NCBI RefSeq assembly: GCF_029360645.1
Contig: NZ_JARDUA010000001.1
Coordinates: 496,001-560,000, forward strand
DNA length: 64,000 bases
Source of the DNA: Pontibacter litorisediminis
Lineage (GTDB): Bacteria > Bacteroidota > Bacteroidia > Cytophagales > Hymenobacteraceae
Reading direction: 5' to 3'
How positions within the stretch are numbered: the first letter of the stretch is position 1; each line of letters opens with the position of its first letter. Positions 53,559 to 61,486 of the stretch are shown in pieces. The position numbers were made by a program, and so were the translations under genes. Under the pieces are notes generated by a model. The model searched no databases. It was not told the DNA's origin and saw nothing but the letters and a program-made list of their open reading frames with translations.

Positions 53559-54933
53559 ACTTTTCCAGTCTTCGGTAGAGCGCTCCTCTGCTCAGTCCCA
53601 GCTCCTTTGCGGCTTTCGAGATGTTGCCATCATGTTTTTGCAGAGCCCGCTGCACCGCCTCCCGCTCCAGGTCGTCCAGGTCCAGGGTCTGGGCCGTCAC
53701 GGCTGGCGCTGCGGCAACTTCCTCCTCTGCCAGGAAAAAGAAATCCTCGGCCTGCAGCTCGCGGTTGTCGCTCATGATGGAGGCGCGCTCCAGGGCATGC
53801 TGCAGCTCGCGCACGTTGCCTGGCCAACTATAGCGCTTTAAGCGTGCCAAGGCCGACTCGCCAAGGCGCTTAACCGGCTGCTTATACTTTTGTGCGTAGC
53901 CCTGCAGGAAATGATCAGCAAGCAACTGGATATCCTCCAGGCGCTCCCGCAGCGGCGGCAGGTGCAGCTCCACCGTATTGATGCGGTATAAAAGATCTTG
54001 TCGGAACTCGCCTCGCTGCACCATCTCCTTCAGGGGCATGTTGGTGGCGCAGATCAGCCGAACGTTTACAGGGATAGGTTTGTTGGTGCCCACCCGTATC
54101 ACCTCGCGCCGCTGCAGCACCGTGAGCAGTTTGGCCTGCATGGCCGGCGACAGGTTGCCGATCTCGTCGAGGAACAACGTGCCGCCGTTGGCCGCCTCAA
54201 TGCGCCCGATCCGGTCTTCCTTGGCATCGGTGAAGGCGCCCTTTTTATGGCCAAACAACTCACTCTCGAACAGCGATTCTGTCAGGGCTCCCATATCCAC
54301 CGTGACAAATACTTTGTCTGCGCGGGAGGAGCGCTCGTGCAGGGTGCGGGCGATCACTTCTTTTCCGGTGCCGTTCTCGCCCAGCAAAAGTATGTCCGCA
54401 TCCGTCTTGGCCACCTTGTCAATGATGGAGAACAGCTGGCGCATGGCTTTGCTCTCGCCTTGTATGATGTCTTTGCCGGTGTTGAGTTGGGAGCTGAGGG
54501 CGCGGTTCACCTCTTTGAGCTGGCTCACCTCTTTATAAGAGTGGCGCAGTTTGGCAGCTGCAGAAAGCGTGGCGACCAGCTTCTCGTTTTGCCAGGGCTT
54601 CAGCACAAAATCAGTGGCTCCCTCCTTCAGGGCCCGTACCGCCATCTCCACATCGCCGTAGGCTGTGATCATTACCACCACCGCCGATGGGTCATACTTC
54701 AGGATCTCCTTCAGCCAGTAAAACCCCTCCTGCCCACTGGTAATGTCCTGGCTAAAGTTCATGTCGAGCAGGATGAGGTCGAACTCTTCATTGGAGAGCA
54801 GGAACGGGATCTTCTTGGGATTCTTCTCCATCACCACTTCCCGGGCGTGGCGCCGCAGCAGCATTTTGGCAGAAAAAAGCACGTCCTCATTGTCATCAAT
54901 CACCAGAATGCGCCCTAGGTTTTGTTCTTCCAT
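53548..54933 (-). CDS. NtrC-family sigma-54-dependent response regulator
   Basis: The 461-residue regulator has a receiver domain (1-130) with phospho-acceptor Asp57 (DLILLDMNF). The AAA+ sigma-54 activation domain (about 150-385) has Walker A GENGTGKE, the sigma-54 contact loop GAFTDA, Walker B GGTLFLDEIGN and arginine-finger region YRINTVELHLPPLRERLEDI. A Fis-type HTH lies at the C-terminus (ALQKHDGNISKAAKELGLSRGALYRRLEKYEL). It activates sigma-54 promoters. The divergent permease gene upstream has such a promoter and paired palindromes, so it is the likely target. An autoregulatory effect is possible because the sites lie in the shared intergenic region. Confidence 0.95.
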   Translation of the reverse strand: MEEQNLGRILVIDDNEDVLFSAKMLLRRHAREVVMEKNPKKIPFLLSNEEFDLILLDMNFSQDITSGQEGFYWLKEILKYDPSAVVVMITAYGDVEMAVRALKEGATDFVLKPWQNEKLVATLSAAAKLRHSYKEVSQLKEVNRALSSQLNTGKDIIQGESKAMRQLFSIIDKVAKTDADILLLGENGTGKEVIARTLHERSSRADKVFVTVDMGALTESLFESELFGHKKGAFTDAKEDRIGRIEAANGGTLFLDEIGNLSPAMQAKLLTVLQRREVIRVGTNKPIPVNVRLICATNMPLKEMVQRGEFRQDLLYRINTVELHLPPLRERLEDIQLLADHFLQGYAQKYKQPVKRLGESALARLKRYSWPGNVRELQHALERASIMSDNRELQAEDFFFLAEEEVAAAPAVTAQTLDLDDLEREAVQRALQKHDGNISKAAKELGLSRGALYRRLEKYEL

Positions 54934-55053
54934 AGTATAAGTATGATTGTTCGGGTATATGGCTGTTGCCGCTAAAGTAAAGTATAAAAATACTGTGCCA
55001 GCTTTAGCTACATCTAATTTAGCAAAAATTAGCTGGGAAAGTATACCTTGGGC

Positions 55054-55069
55054 TGTCCGGGCGTGGACA
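55054..55069. promoter_or_regulatory. Operator palindrome 1 (TGTCC-N6-GGACA)
   Basis: A perfect 5-bp inverted repeat with a 6-bp spacer lies about 73 bp upstream of the sigma-54-like promoter. It has the form of an NtrC-type enhancer site. A second copy starts exactly 21 bp further, two helical turns. Confidence 0.7.
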
Positions 55070-55074
55070 TAAAG

Positions 55075-55090
55075 TGTCCGGCAGTGGACA
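55075..55090. promoter_or_regulatory. Operator palindrome 2 (TGTCC-N6-GGACA)
   Basis: Same inverted repeat as the site at 55054-55069, on the same face of the helix. The two sites and part of the spacer (GG..GTGGACAT/A) are nearly identical, so a dimer pair of one regulator probably binds here. Confidence 0.7.
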
Positions 55091-55141
55091 TAGTTAAAAG
55101 CCTATACTTCCTCCTGCTGGCCTTTAATGCGTTTTTGAGCT

Positions 55142-55158
55142 TTGGCACAGGTATTGGC
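55142..55158 (+). promoter_or_regulatory. Sigma-54 promoter for the permease gene
   Basis: TTGGCAC (-24) is followed after 5 bp by TTGGC (-12). The first half is a perfect sigma-54 match and the second differs by one base from TTGC. It lies 50 bp before the permease ATG and downstream of the two palindromes, the usual enhancer-promoter arrangement. Confidence 0.65.
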
Positions 55159-55208
55159 CATGGCCAGTGCAGATAAGTGCTTTGGCTACTCCCTAAACCG
55201 TTAGAACT

Positions 55209-57614
55209 ATGTTAAAACTGTATTTCCTTACCGCCTTCCGCTCGCTCCTGCGCAACAAGAGCTACAGCCTCCTCAATATAGCCGGGCTTTCATTAGGCAT
55301 CACCTGCAGCATCCTGCTTTTCCTGGTGATAAAGTATGAGTTGAGCTACGACACCTTTCATAGCAACGCCGACCGTATTTACCGCATCACCTCCTTTTAC
55401 AAAACCGGGGATGGCGAGCAGCAGCACATCGGCATCCGCTTCCCTATCCCGAAACTGCTCCGCAGCAATGGCAATTTAGGCATGGAGAAGACAGCCATTG
55501 TTTATGGGGAGGAAAGCGCCCAGATCAACATCCTGAGCGAAGACGGCAGCGCGCCTAAGCGCTTTTTGGAAGAGAGCCCCATTGCCTTTGTAGAGCCGGA
55601 GTACTTCGATATCTTTAACTTTGAGACGGGCGAGACGGACCCTCGCCCCGCCCTTGCCGAGCCAAACAATGTAGTGCTGACCCAACGCGTGGCCGACAAA
55701 TATTTTCCGGAAGGGAATGCCCTGGGCAAAGTGATCAAGTTCAACAACATCCTTACCCTGAAGGTGAGCGCCGTAATTCCCAACCCGCCCTCTAATTCCG
55801 ATTTCCCGTTTGCCATGCTCATCTCCTATCCCTCGTTCCGGAACTACACCAAGTTCGAGATCGACAACTATAACATGCTCAACAGCAACTTTCAGCTTTA
55901 CGCACTGCTGCCGGAGGGCGTGGATCCGGAGCAAAAAGCAGCGGAGATTACTGCCTTTGTGAACAGCCACCGCGAGGAAAACCGCAAGGGCACGGAAAGC
56001 TATAAACTACAGCCGCTGAATGACCTGCACTTTAACGCTGATCTAGGCAATTTCGGGCAACGCACCATTGCTATTGAGGTGATTTGGTCCATGGCCCTTG
56101 TGGGCGTTTTCCTGGTGTTGGTGGCCTGCATCAACTTTGTGAACCTGGCTACTGCGCAGGCGGTGAAGCGTGCCAAGGAAGTGGGGGTGCGCAAGGTGCT
56201 GGGCAGCAGCAAAAGCCAGCTGGTGATGCAGTTTATCGGGGAAACCTTTCTGATTACGCTGCTGGCTACCTTCTGCTCTGTTATACTTACGGAACTGGCG
56301 CTGCCATACCTGAACAGCCTGCTGGAGCTGGAGATCTCCTTCAGCATCCTCCAAGATCCGGTGATCCTGCTGTTCCTGGTGGCGGAGGTAGTGCTGGTAA
56401 CGCTGTTCGCCGGTTTATACCCTGCCATGATACTGTCGCACTTCCAGCCGATAGCAGCGCTTAAAAGCCGCATCAGCACCCAGCAAGTGGCCGGCCTCCC
56501 CATACGGCAGGGGCTGGTGGTACTGCAGTTCACGATTTGCCAGGTGCTCATTATCTGCACCATTCTGGTAAACGAGCAGATGGACTACTTCCGGAGCAAA
56601 CCGCTGGGTTTTGCCAAAGAGGCTGTGGTAACGGTGCTCCTGCCGAACCAGGCAGGCGAGAAAATCCAGCCGCTGCGCGAGGAGATGCTTCGCAACCCGG
56701 CTGTGCGCGAGGTCAGCTTTGCGGGTGCGCCGCCGTCCTCCAACTTTACCTGGGGCTCTAACTTTTCCTACAACAACTCCAGCGACGACGCCACTTTTGA
56801 GGCTAACCTGAAATTTGCAGACGAGCATTACCTGGACCTGTTCGACATTAAGCTGGCAGCCGGCCGCGCCTACACCAACGCCGACTCGGCAGCCGTGATG
56901 ATCAACGAAACGATGCGTCGCAAGCTGGGGATCGAGAGCCCCGCTGCCGCCATAGGTAAAACCATGCGGGTCGGCAGGGAGTTTAAAGCACCCATCGTGG
57001 GCGTGGTGGAGGATTTTCACCAAACCTCCCTACACCGCCCGATCGACCCCATCATCCTGTTCACATCAAAGCAAGACTACCTGTACCTGAACGCCAAGAT
57101 CGACATGAGCCAGAAGCAGGAGGCCCTCGCCCACCTGGAGGAAGTATGGTCCATGGCGTACCCGGACGATGTGTTCAGTTACGAGTTCCTGGACGAGACA
57201 ATCGCCAACTTTTACCAGGAAGAGGCGCGGCAGAGCAAGCTGTTTAAGGTCTTCTCCTTCATCGCCATTTTTATCGGCTGCTTAGGCCTGTACGGCTTGG
57301 TTGCCTTTATGGCGGCTCAGCGCACCAAGGAGGTGGGCATCCGGAAGGTGTTGGGCGCCTCCATCTTCAACATCGCGGTGCTGTTCTCTAAGGAGTTCAT
57401 CAAGCTGGTTTTAATCGCCTTCGTGCTGGCGGCCCCCATCGCCTATTACATCATCAGTCTGTGGCTGGAGGACTTTACCTACCGCATCGGAATAGGCTAT
57501 TGGCCTTTTGTACTGGCTGGTTTGGCTACGCTTCTCATTGCCTTGCTTACCATGAGCACCAAGGCTGTGCAGGCTGCCCTAGCCAACCCGGTCGTATCGT
57601 TAAAGAGCGAGTAA
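55209..57614 (+). CDS. FtsX/MacB-type ABC transporter permease
   Basis: This 801-residue permease has the Bacteroidota double-FtsX form. A first membrane segment (about 21-44, LLNIAGLSLGITCSILLFLVI) is followed by a periplasmic MacB-type core (45-285) and three segments (about 287-310, 335-360, 385-410). A second periplasmic domain and three C-terminal segments (about 680-705, 725-750, 765-790) complete it. The coupling motif KEVGVRKVLGSSKSQL (about 322-337) recurs as KEVGIRKVLGASIFNI (about 705-720), so the protein is an internal duplication. No ATP-binding subunit is encoded nearby. Control by the divergent NtrC-type regulator is inferred from the promoter region. The exported substrate is unknown. 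Confidence 0.9.
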   Translation: MLKLYFLTAFRSLLRNKSYSLLNIAGLSLGITCSILLFLVIKYELSYDTFHSNADRIYRITSFYKTGDGEQQHIGIRFPIPKLLRSNGNLGMEKTAIVYGEESAQINILSEDGSAPKRFLEESPIAFVEPEYFDIFNFETGETDPRPALAEPNNVVLTQRVADKYFPEGNALGKVIKFNNILTLKVSAVIPNPPSNSDFPFAMLISYPSFRNYTKFEIDNYNMLNSNFQLYALLPEGVDPEQKAAEITAFVNSHREENRKGTESYKLQPLNDLHFNADLGNFGQRTIAIEVIWSMALVGVFLVLVACINFVNLATAQAVKRAKEVGVRKVLGSSKSQLVMQFIGETFLITLLATFCSVILTELALPYLNSLLELEISFSILQDPVILLFLVAEVVLVTLFAGLYPAMILSHFQPIAALKSRISTQQVAGLPIRQGLVVLQFTICQVLIICTILVNEQMDYFRSKPLGFAKEAVVTVLLPNQAGEKIQPLREEMLRNPAVREVSFAGAPPSSNFTWGSNFSYNNSSDDATFEANLKFADEHYLDLFDIKLAAGRAYTNADSAAVMINETMRRKLGIESPAAAIGKTMRVGREFKAPIVGVVEDFHQTSLHRPIDPIILFTSKQDYLYLNAKIDMSQKQEALAHLEEVWSMAYPDDVFSYEFLDETIANFYQEEARQSKLFKVFSFIAIFIGCLGLYGLVAFMAAQRTKEVGIRKVLGASIFNIAVLFSKEFIKLVLIAFVLAAPIAYYIISLWLEDFTYRIGIGYWPFVLAGLATLLIALLTMSTKAVQAALANPVVSLKSE

Positions 57615-57630
57615 GCACTGTCGCCACCAT

Positions 57631-57673
57631 AGTATAAAGCGAGCCGCCCTTTTGGGGCGGCTCGCTTTATACT
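57631..57673. terminator. 19-bp stem terminator between the permease and pirin genes
   Basis: AGTATAAAGCGAGCCGCCC pairs perfectly with its complement across a 5-base loop. It lies between convergent genes. The outer arms are the AGTATA motif. Confidence 0.88.
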
Positions 57674-57696
57674 TTTGCTTTACCTATAAGTGCCGA

Positions 57697-58422
57697 TCAA
57701 TAATTTGCCTCTGTTGCCGGCACGTCCACCAGAACAAACGTGGCTTCCGCGTTGCCGTGCAGAGTTACCACGTCTTGGTTTTCCAGCCTTACTTGGTCAC
57801 CGGTATCAGCTTCTACATTGTTGATCAACATGGCTCCGGTGAGCACGTAAACCAAGGTTTTGCGTATTTTGAAGGTTCTGAAATCTATTTCCTCTCCCTG
57901 TCCCACCTGGCCATAGTATACCGTTGAGTTAGAATTGAGGTAAGCTACGTTCTCCAACACCTTCTGCCCCGTAACCAGTGGCACCAACTTGTTCTTGAAC
58001 TTGGCATCCATAAAGTCAACATTCAGGTGCTCATACGACGGTGCCAGGCCCCGCTTGTTGGGCAGGAACCACAACTGCAGCAGCTCAGCAGTATGGTCAG
58101 TGTCGTTGGTTTCTGAGTGCGTAAAGCCGGTGCCGGATGTCATGCGCTGCACATCGCCGGCTTTTAGCGTTACCTCATTGCCCAGGCTATCCTTGTGCGT
58201 GACCTCCCCGTCCAGCACGACCGTCACCACTTCCATCTCGGCGTGCGGGTGCAGCGGAAAACCGTTGCCACCTTTGATACGGTCGTGGTTAAACGTGCGC
58301 AGCGGGCCAAACTGGATGTTGGTCGGATCATAATAATCGGCAAAAGAGAACATGTAGTAAGACTCCAGCCAATCTCCTATTTTAGCATGGTGATGCTCTG
58401 AGGCAGGTATCAGTTTTATCAT
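57697..58422 (-). CDS. Pirin family protein
   Basis: I use the ATG at 58420-58422 (MIKLIPASEHHHAKIGDWLESYYMFSFADYYDP), giving 241 residues; the frame runs 47 codons further without pirin character. The two-cupin pirin fold is indicated by FGPLRTFNHDRIKGGNGFPLHPHAEMEVVTVVLDGEVTHKDSLGN, which holds the metal-binding His-x-His and Glu ligands. VQRMTSGTGFTHSETN follows. Bacterial pirins such as YhhW have quercetin dioxygenase activity in vitro; the physiological role is unknown. It is monocistronic. Confidence 0.93.
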   Translation of the reverse strand: MIKLIPASEHHHAKIGDWLESYYMFSFADYYDPTNIQFGPLRTFNHDRIKGGNGFPLHPHAEMEVVTVVLDGEVTHKDSLGNEVTLKAGDVQRMTSGTGFTHSETNDTDHTAELLQLWFLPNKRGLAPSYEHLNVDFMDAKFKNKLVPLVTGQKVLENVAYLNSNSTVYYGQVGQGEEIDFRTFKIRKTLVYVLTGAMLINNVEADTGDQVRLENQDVVTLHGNAEATFVLVDVPATEANY

Positions 58423-58546
58423 AGTTGGTTTTGCTAAGGTGCATAATGAGTTGGGGCACAGGCTGTGCCCTTTCTGCTTAAACAGTACGGATATAGCTGA
58501 TTTGTTGTTAGCAGATGCCTCAAAACAGTAAGTACGGCCATAAAAA

Positions 58547-58579
58547 AGCCTGATGTCGCACACTCAGCAACATCAGGCT
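58547..58579 (-). terminator. Terminator of the XRE-S24 regulator gene
   Basis: A 10-bp stem (AGCCTGATGT/ACATCAGGCT) with a 13-base loop lies 23 bp past the stop. On the minus strand six T follow. Confidence 0.8.
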
Positions 58580-58601
58580 AATATAAAATTTAGAGGGCTC
58601 T

Positions 58602-59387
58602 CTACTCTGCTTTCTTTAGCTTCTGCACTTCCTTCTGCAGGTCCAGCACAATGCTGGATAGCTTGTCCAGCGACAGGTCGGCTATGGGGAAGGTGGAGCT
58701 AATGTAAGACCTGGCTTCCCAAATCTCCACCACATCCTCTACATGCACCTCATACGGGGAATACACCGGGTTGTCGGAGTGCAGGCGCAGCACAGCAGCA
58801 TCCTTGATCTTGTTAAAGACGCGCTTGAAGACCACCCCCTCTTTTTGGCTGACAATGATGCAAGGCGTACCATCCTTAATCTGGCTCCAATCCTCAATAA
58901 AGCGGCCCACAATCACTGTGCCCGAGGCGATTGGCAGCATGGAGTCGCCGCTGATCTCGAAAGCGCGAAACGTGCCGCCAGAGCCCAGCATCGGCAGCTT
59001 AAAACGGGGCAGTTCCTCTATAAACTCAGCATCCGCATACCCGTTCAGGTAGCCGGCACTGGCTTTGTACGGCACCAGCTCGATGTTCTCGTTCTCTTGC
59101 TCATCTACCGTAATGGCAAGTACCCGAAGGTTACCGCCATGGGCGCGACCTGTGCCTTCTGCCACTCCTGCAGGTGCCTCCTGCACCAGGTCACGTGTTA
59201 CCAGGTCATCGAGCGACACCTCAAACAGCCGGGCTACATTTACCAGCGTGCTCAGTTTCGGCTCTGCTCTCCCCTCTTCGTAGGCGCCCACCAAAGAGCG
59301 CTTTATATCCAGCTTCTCGGCCAGCTGTGCCTGGGTTAAACCGGCATGCTTGCGCAGGTGTCTTATATTTGATGTAACCAACTGCAT
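58602..59387 (-). CDS. XRE-type repressor with S24 (LexA/CI-like) self-cleavage domain
   Basis: The 261-residue regulator has an N-terminal XRE helix-turn-helix (residues 7-62, HLRKHAGLTQAQLAEKLDIKRSLVGAYEEGRAEP). A linker and an S24 peptidase domain follow: catalytic Ser149 in EISGDSMLP and Lys188 in GVVFKRVF. A possible cleavage pair lies at Ala111-Gly112 (YKASAGYLNGY). A coiled tail (LDKLSSIVLDLQKEVQKLKKAE) may aid dimerisation. The intact Ser/Lys dyad suggests it can self-cleave in response to DNA damage or another signal, as LexA and phage repressors do. No prophage is seen nearby. A direct repeat overlaps its promoter region. Confidence 0.88.
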   Translation of the reverse strand: MQLVTSNIRHLRKHAGLTQAQLAEKLDIKRSLVGAYEEGRAEPKLSTLVNVARLFEVSLDDLVTRDLVQEAPAGVAEGTGRAHGGNLRVLAITVDEQENENIELVPYKASAGYLNGYADAEFIEELPRFKLPMLGSGGTFRAFEISGDSMLPIASGTVIVGRFIEDWSQIKDGTPCIIVSQKEGVVFKRVFNKIKDAAVLRLHSDNPVYSPYEVHVEDVVEIWEARSYISSTFPIADLSLDKLSSIVLDLQKEVQKLKKAE

Positions 59388-59934
59388 AATAGCTCCTTTT
59401 TCTGTTCGCGGCTAGTCTTTAGCTGCTCATGTGTAAAAGTACGTAATCTTTAGCAAAGATACTAATTATTTTAGCACAAAAAAAGTAATATCCTTAATCC
59501 TATATTAATCTTTAACACTGATACAATTTCATATTTTCATGAAAATTACAAATAATAATAAAAGTACAATTTTTTATTAACACCAGACAGCACACATATT
59601 TTGATATTTGCTATTAATGCCACACTTTTAACCCCGATAGAAAAACAAACTTAAAACCAGATATAAAATTTGCAACACTACTACTTCTCCTCATTAATCA
59701 CTAAGGTTTAGAATAGTCCTAATCACACAGGTATTATTCTGTTTATATAGCCATAAAAAGAAGAGGCAGGGAATTTTATTGCCCTTTTTATACTTTACAA
59801 AGCTTATTATCTCTAAATTTTTCAAAAACAAGCCTAGGAATTGAACTTTAGGTGAATTTGCCCGGTTACAGCATCTAAAAAAAAATATATCCCTAAACCC
59901 ATAACTTTAAACCCTATTACTTCAACTTTTAGCT
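59388..59934. other. AT-rich divergent intergenic region
   Basis: These 547 bases between the repressor and the subtilase hold no supportable ORF or RNA gene. The left end has the repressor's candidate promoter and the TTTAGCA direct repeat. Poly-A/T runs fill the middle, and a TATACTT motif lies near 59790. A promoter for the subtilase must lie here, but no clean TTG/TAnnTTTG pair is visible. Confidence 0.5.
59449..59476 (-). promoter_or_regulatory. TTTAGCA direct repeat over the repressor promoter
   Basis: TTTAGCA occurs at 59449-59455 and again at 59470-59476, 21 bp apart (two helical turns). Between and over them a minus-strand TATCTTTG (59454-59461) matches the -7 box, and a TTTG lies 15 bp upstream of it. 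The layout suits an autoregulatory operator. Confidence 0.4.
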
Positions 59935-61395
59935 ATGATCAGTAACCTTACTCTTAGACGTTCGGTAGCGTTGGCTGCCATGGTCGCCGCTGTGTCCCTT
60001 ACCGGTTGCCAGAAAGAAGAGCTGATGGAAAATCAGTTTGCCTCCCCCGAGGCGACCTTCTCCTCACAAGATGGGCAAGCCATAGAAGGGCAGTACATCG
60101 TTGTTTTCAAAAATGGCAGCACCAGCCTGAGCACCAGTAACACTCAGGGGCTAAAGGCCAGCAAAGTAGAGGCGGCCATGAAGCGCGAGCGTGTGCTTAC
60201 AGCTGCTAAAGTTGAGGCAAGGGAAGTTTCCCAAGTATATGAAGGAGTGGTGAACGGCTTCGCCGCACGCCTTTCTCCAGAGCAGTTGGCCTCCCTTCGT
60301 CAAAACCCGGAGGTGGCCTATGTTGAGCAGGACCGCATTATTGCCCTTGCCCCGAAATGGAAAGATAACACAGCACCTACTTCCACTAAAGGAAATGGCA
60401 AAGGAGGCAACACAGGCGGTGAGACAACCACGAACGGAGGAAAAGGAAACAATAAAAACACCACAGAGCCTGCACCAACAGAGCCAACGCCTGTAGATCC
60501 TGCCCCATCAGATACAACCACAACAGCCCCTGCTCCCACAGAGCCAGCGCCGACAGAACCGGCCCCTACCGAGCCAGAGCCGACAGTGCCTTCTGAGCCA
60601 GCACCGGCTTATGCCACAGTTACACCGCTTGCCGGCGAGACAGTTCCATGGAACGTGGAGCGTGTAGGTTACGGCGATGGCACAGGCAAAACGGTTTGGG
60701 TAATAGACTCGGGTATAGATACGGACCACCCCGACCTGAACATCGATGTGGCCAGAAGCTTCTCCTTTATCTATGGTAACCCTTCTATTGAGGACGGTTA
60801 TGGACACGGTACGTCAGTGGCTGGTGTGATCGCTGCCAAGAACAACGGCTCCGGCATGCTCGGGGTGGCTTCTAACGCTACCATCATTGCGCTGCGTGTG
60901 TTTGACGATGCCGGTGCCGGCACAGTATCCAGAGCGATATCTGCCGTAAACCACGTGAGCAACAACGGTAAGCCTGGTGATGTCGTGAACATGAGCCTGG
61001 GCAGCGGCATCTCCTCTACCCTGGACAATGCCGTGATGAACGCCGCCGCTAAAGGCATTCTTTTCGCCATAGCGGCCGGTAACAGCAACGTAGACTGCTC
61101 CGGCACATCTCCAGCCCGTGTTAACGCCCCTGGGGTGTACACTATCTCGGCCATGGACAGCTATAACAGGATGTGGTCATCCTCTAACTTCGGTGCAGGT
61201 GTTGACTTTGCTGCCCCAGGTGTGAACGTGACGGCTACCAACAAAACGGGCGGTATCTCCGGCGGCCACTACGGCACGTCTTTGGCTGCGCCACACGTAG
61301 CAGGTATACTTGCCCTGCGCGGCGAGGTGCTGAGCCAGGGCTATATCACCGGCGACAAAGACAGTACGCCTGACCCAATCGCTTCTGTGAAATAA
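59935..61395 (+). CDS. Lipoprotein subtilisin-like serine protease (S8 with I9 prodomain)
   Basis: The 486-residue protease has a lipobox (SLTGC, Cys25). An inhibitor-I9 prodomain covers about 51-138 (GQYIVVFKNGS ... VYEGVVNGFAARLSPEQLASLRQNPEVAYVEQD). A low-complexity linker (about 145-225) is rich in Gly/Asn and then Thr/Glu/Pro repeats (APTEP). The catalytic domain follows, with Asp258 (VIDSGIDTDHPD), His291 (GHGTSVAGV), oxyanion Asn383 (AAGNSNVD) and Ser449 (GTSLAAPHVAG). It resembles proteinase K-type subtilases. All catalytic residues are present, so it should be active outside the cell or on its surface. No type IX C-terminal domain is seen. A 28-bp hairpin terminates it. Confidence 0.94.
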   Translation: MISNLTLRRSVALAAMVAAVSLTGCQKEELMENQFASPEATFSSQDGQAIEGQYIVVFKNGSTSLSTSNTQGLKASKVEAAMKRERVLTAAKVEAREVSQVYEGVVNGFAARLSPEQLASLRQNPEVAYVEQDRIIALAPKWKDNTAPTSTKGNGKGGNTGGETTTNGGKGNNKNTTEPAPTEPTPVDPAPSDTTTTAPAPTEPAPTEPAPTEPEPTVPSEPAPAYATVTPLAGETVPWNVERVGYGDGTGKTVWVIDSGIDTDHPDLNIDVARSFSFIYGNPSIEDGYGHGTSVAGVIAAKNNGSGMLGVASNATIIALRVFDDAGAGTVSRAISAVNHVSNNGKPGDVVNMSLGSGISSTLDNAVMNAAAKGILFAIAAGNSNVDCSGTSPARVNAPGVYTISAMDSYNRMWSSSNFGAGVDFAAPGVNVTATNKTGGISGGHYGTSLAAPHVAGILALRGEVLSQGYITGDKDSTPDPIASVK

Positions 61396-61404
61396 TTTAC
61401 CAGT

Positions 61405-61464
61405 ACAAATACCTAAACAGAAAGGCCGCTCTATGTAGAGCGGCCTTTCTGTTTAGGTATTTGT
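61405..61464. terminator. Unusually long (28-bp) perfect hairpin terminator
   Basis: Bases 61405-61432 pair without a mismatch to 61437-61464 around a 4-base loop (ATGT). It lies between the convergent subtilase and recQ genes. The GC-rich core is AAAGGCCGCTCT, and the outer arms are ACAAATACCTAAACAG. Confidence 0.9.
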
Positions 61465-61486
61465 CGTTTGCTGCAAGCTTAGGCTT

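Noticed and set aside
54229-54246. GAFTDA instead of GAFTGA in the NtrC-type regulator
   Set aside because: GAFTDA occurs commonly in functional NtrC-family activators, so it is not a sign of lost sigma-54 contact.
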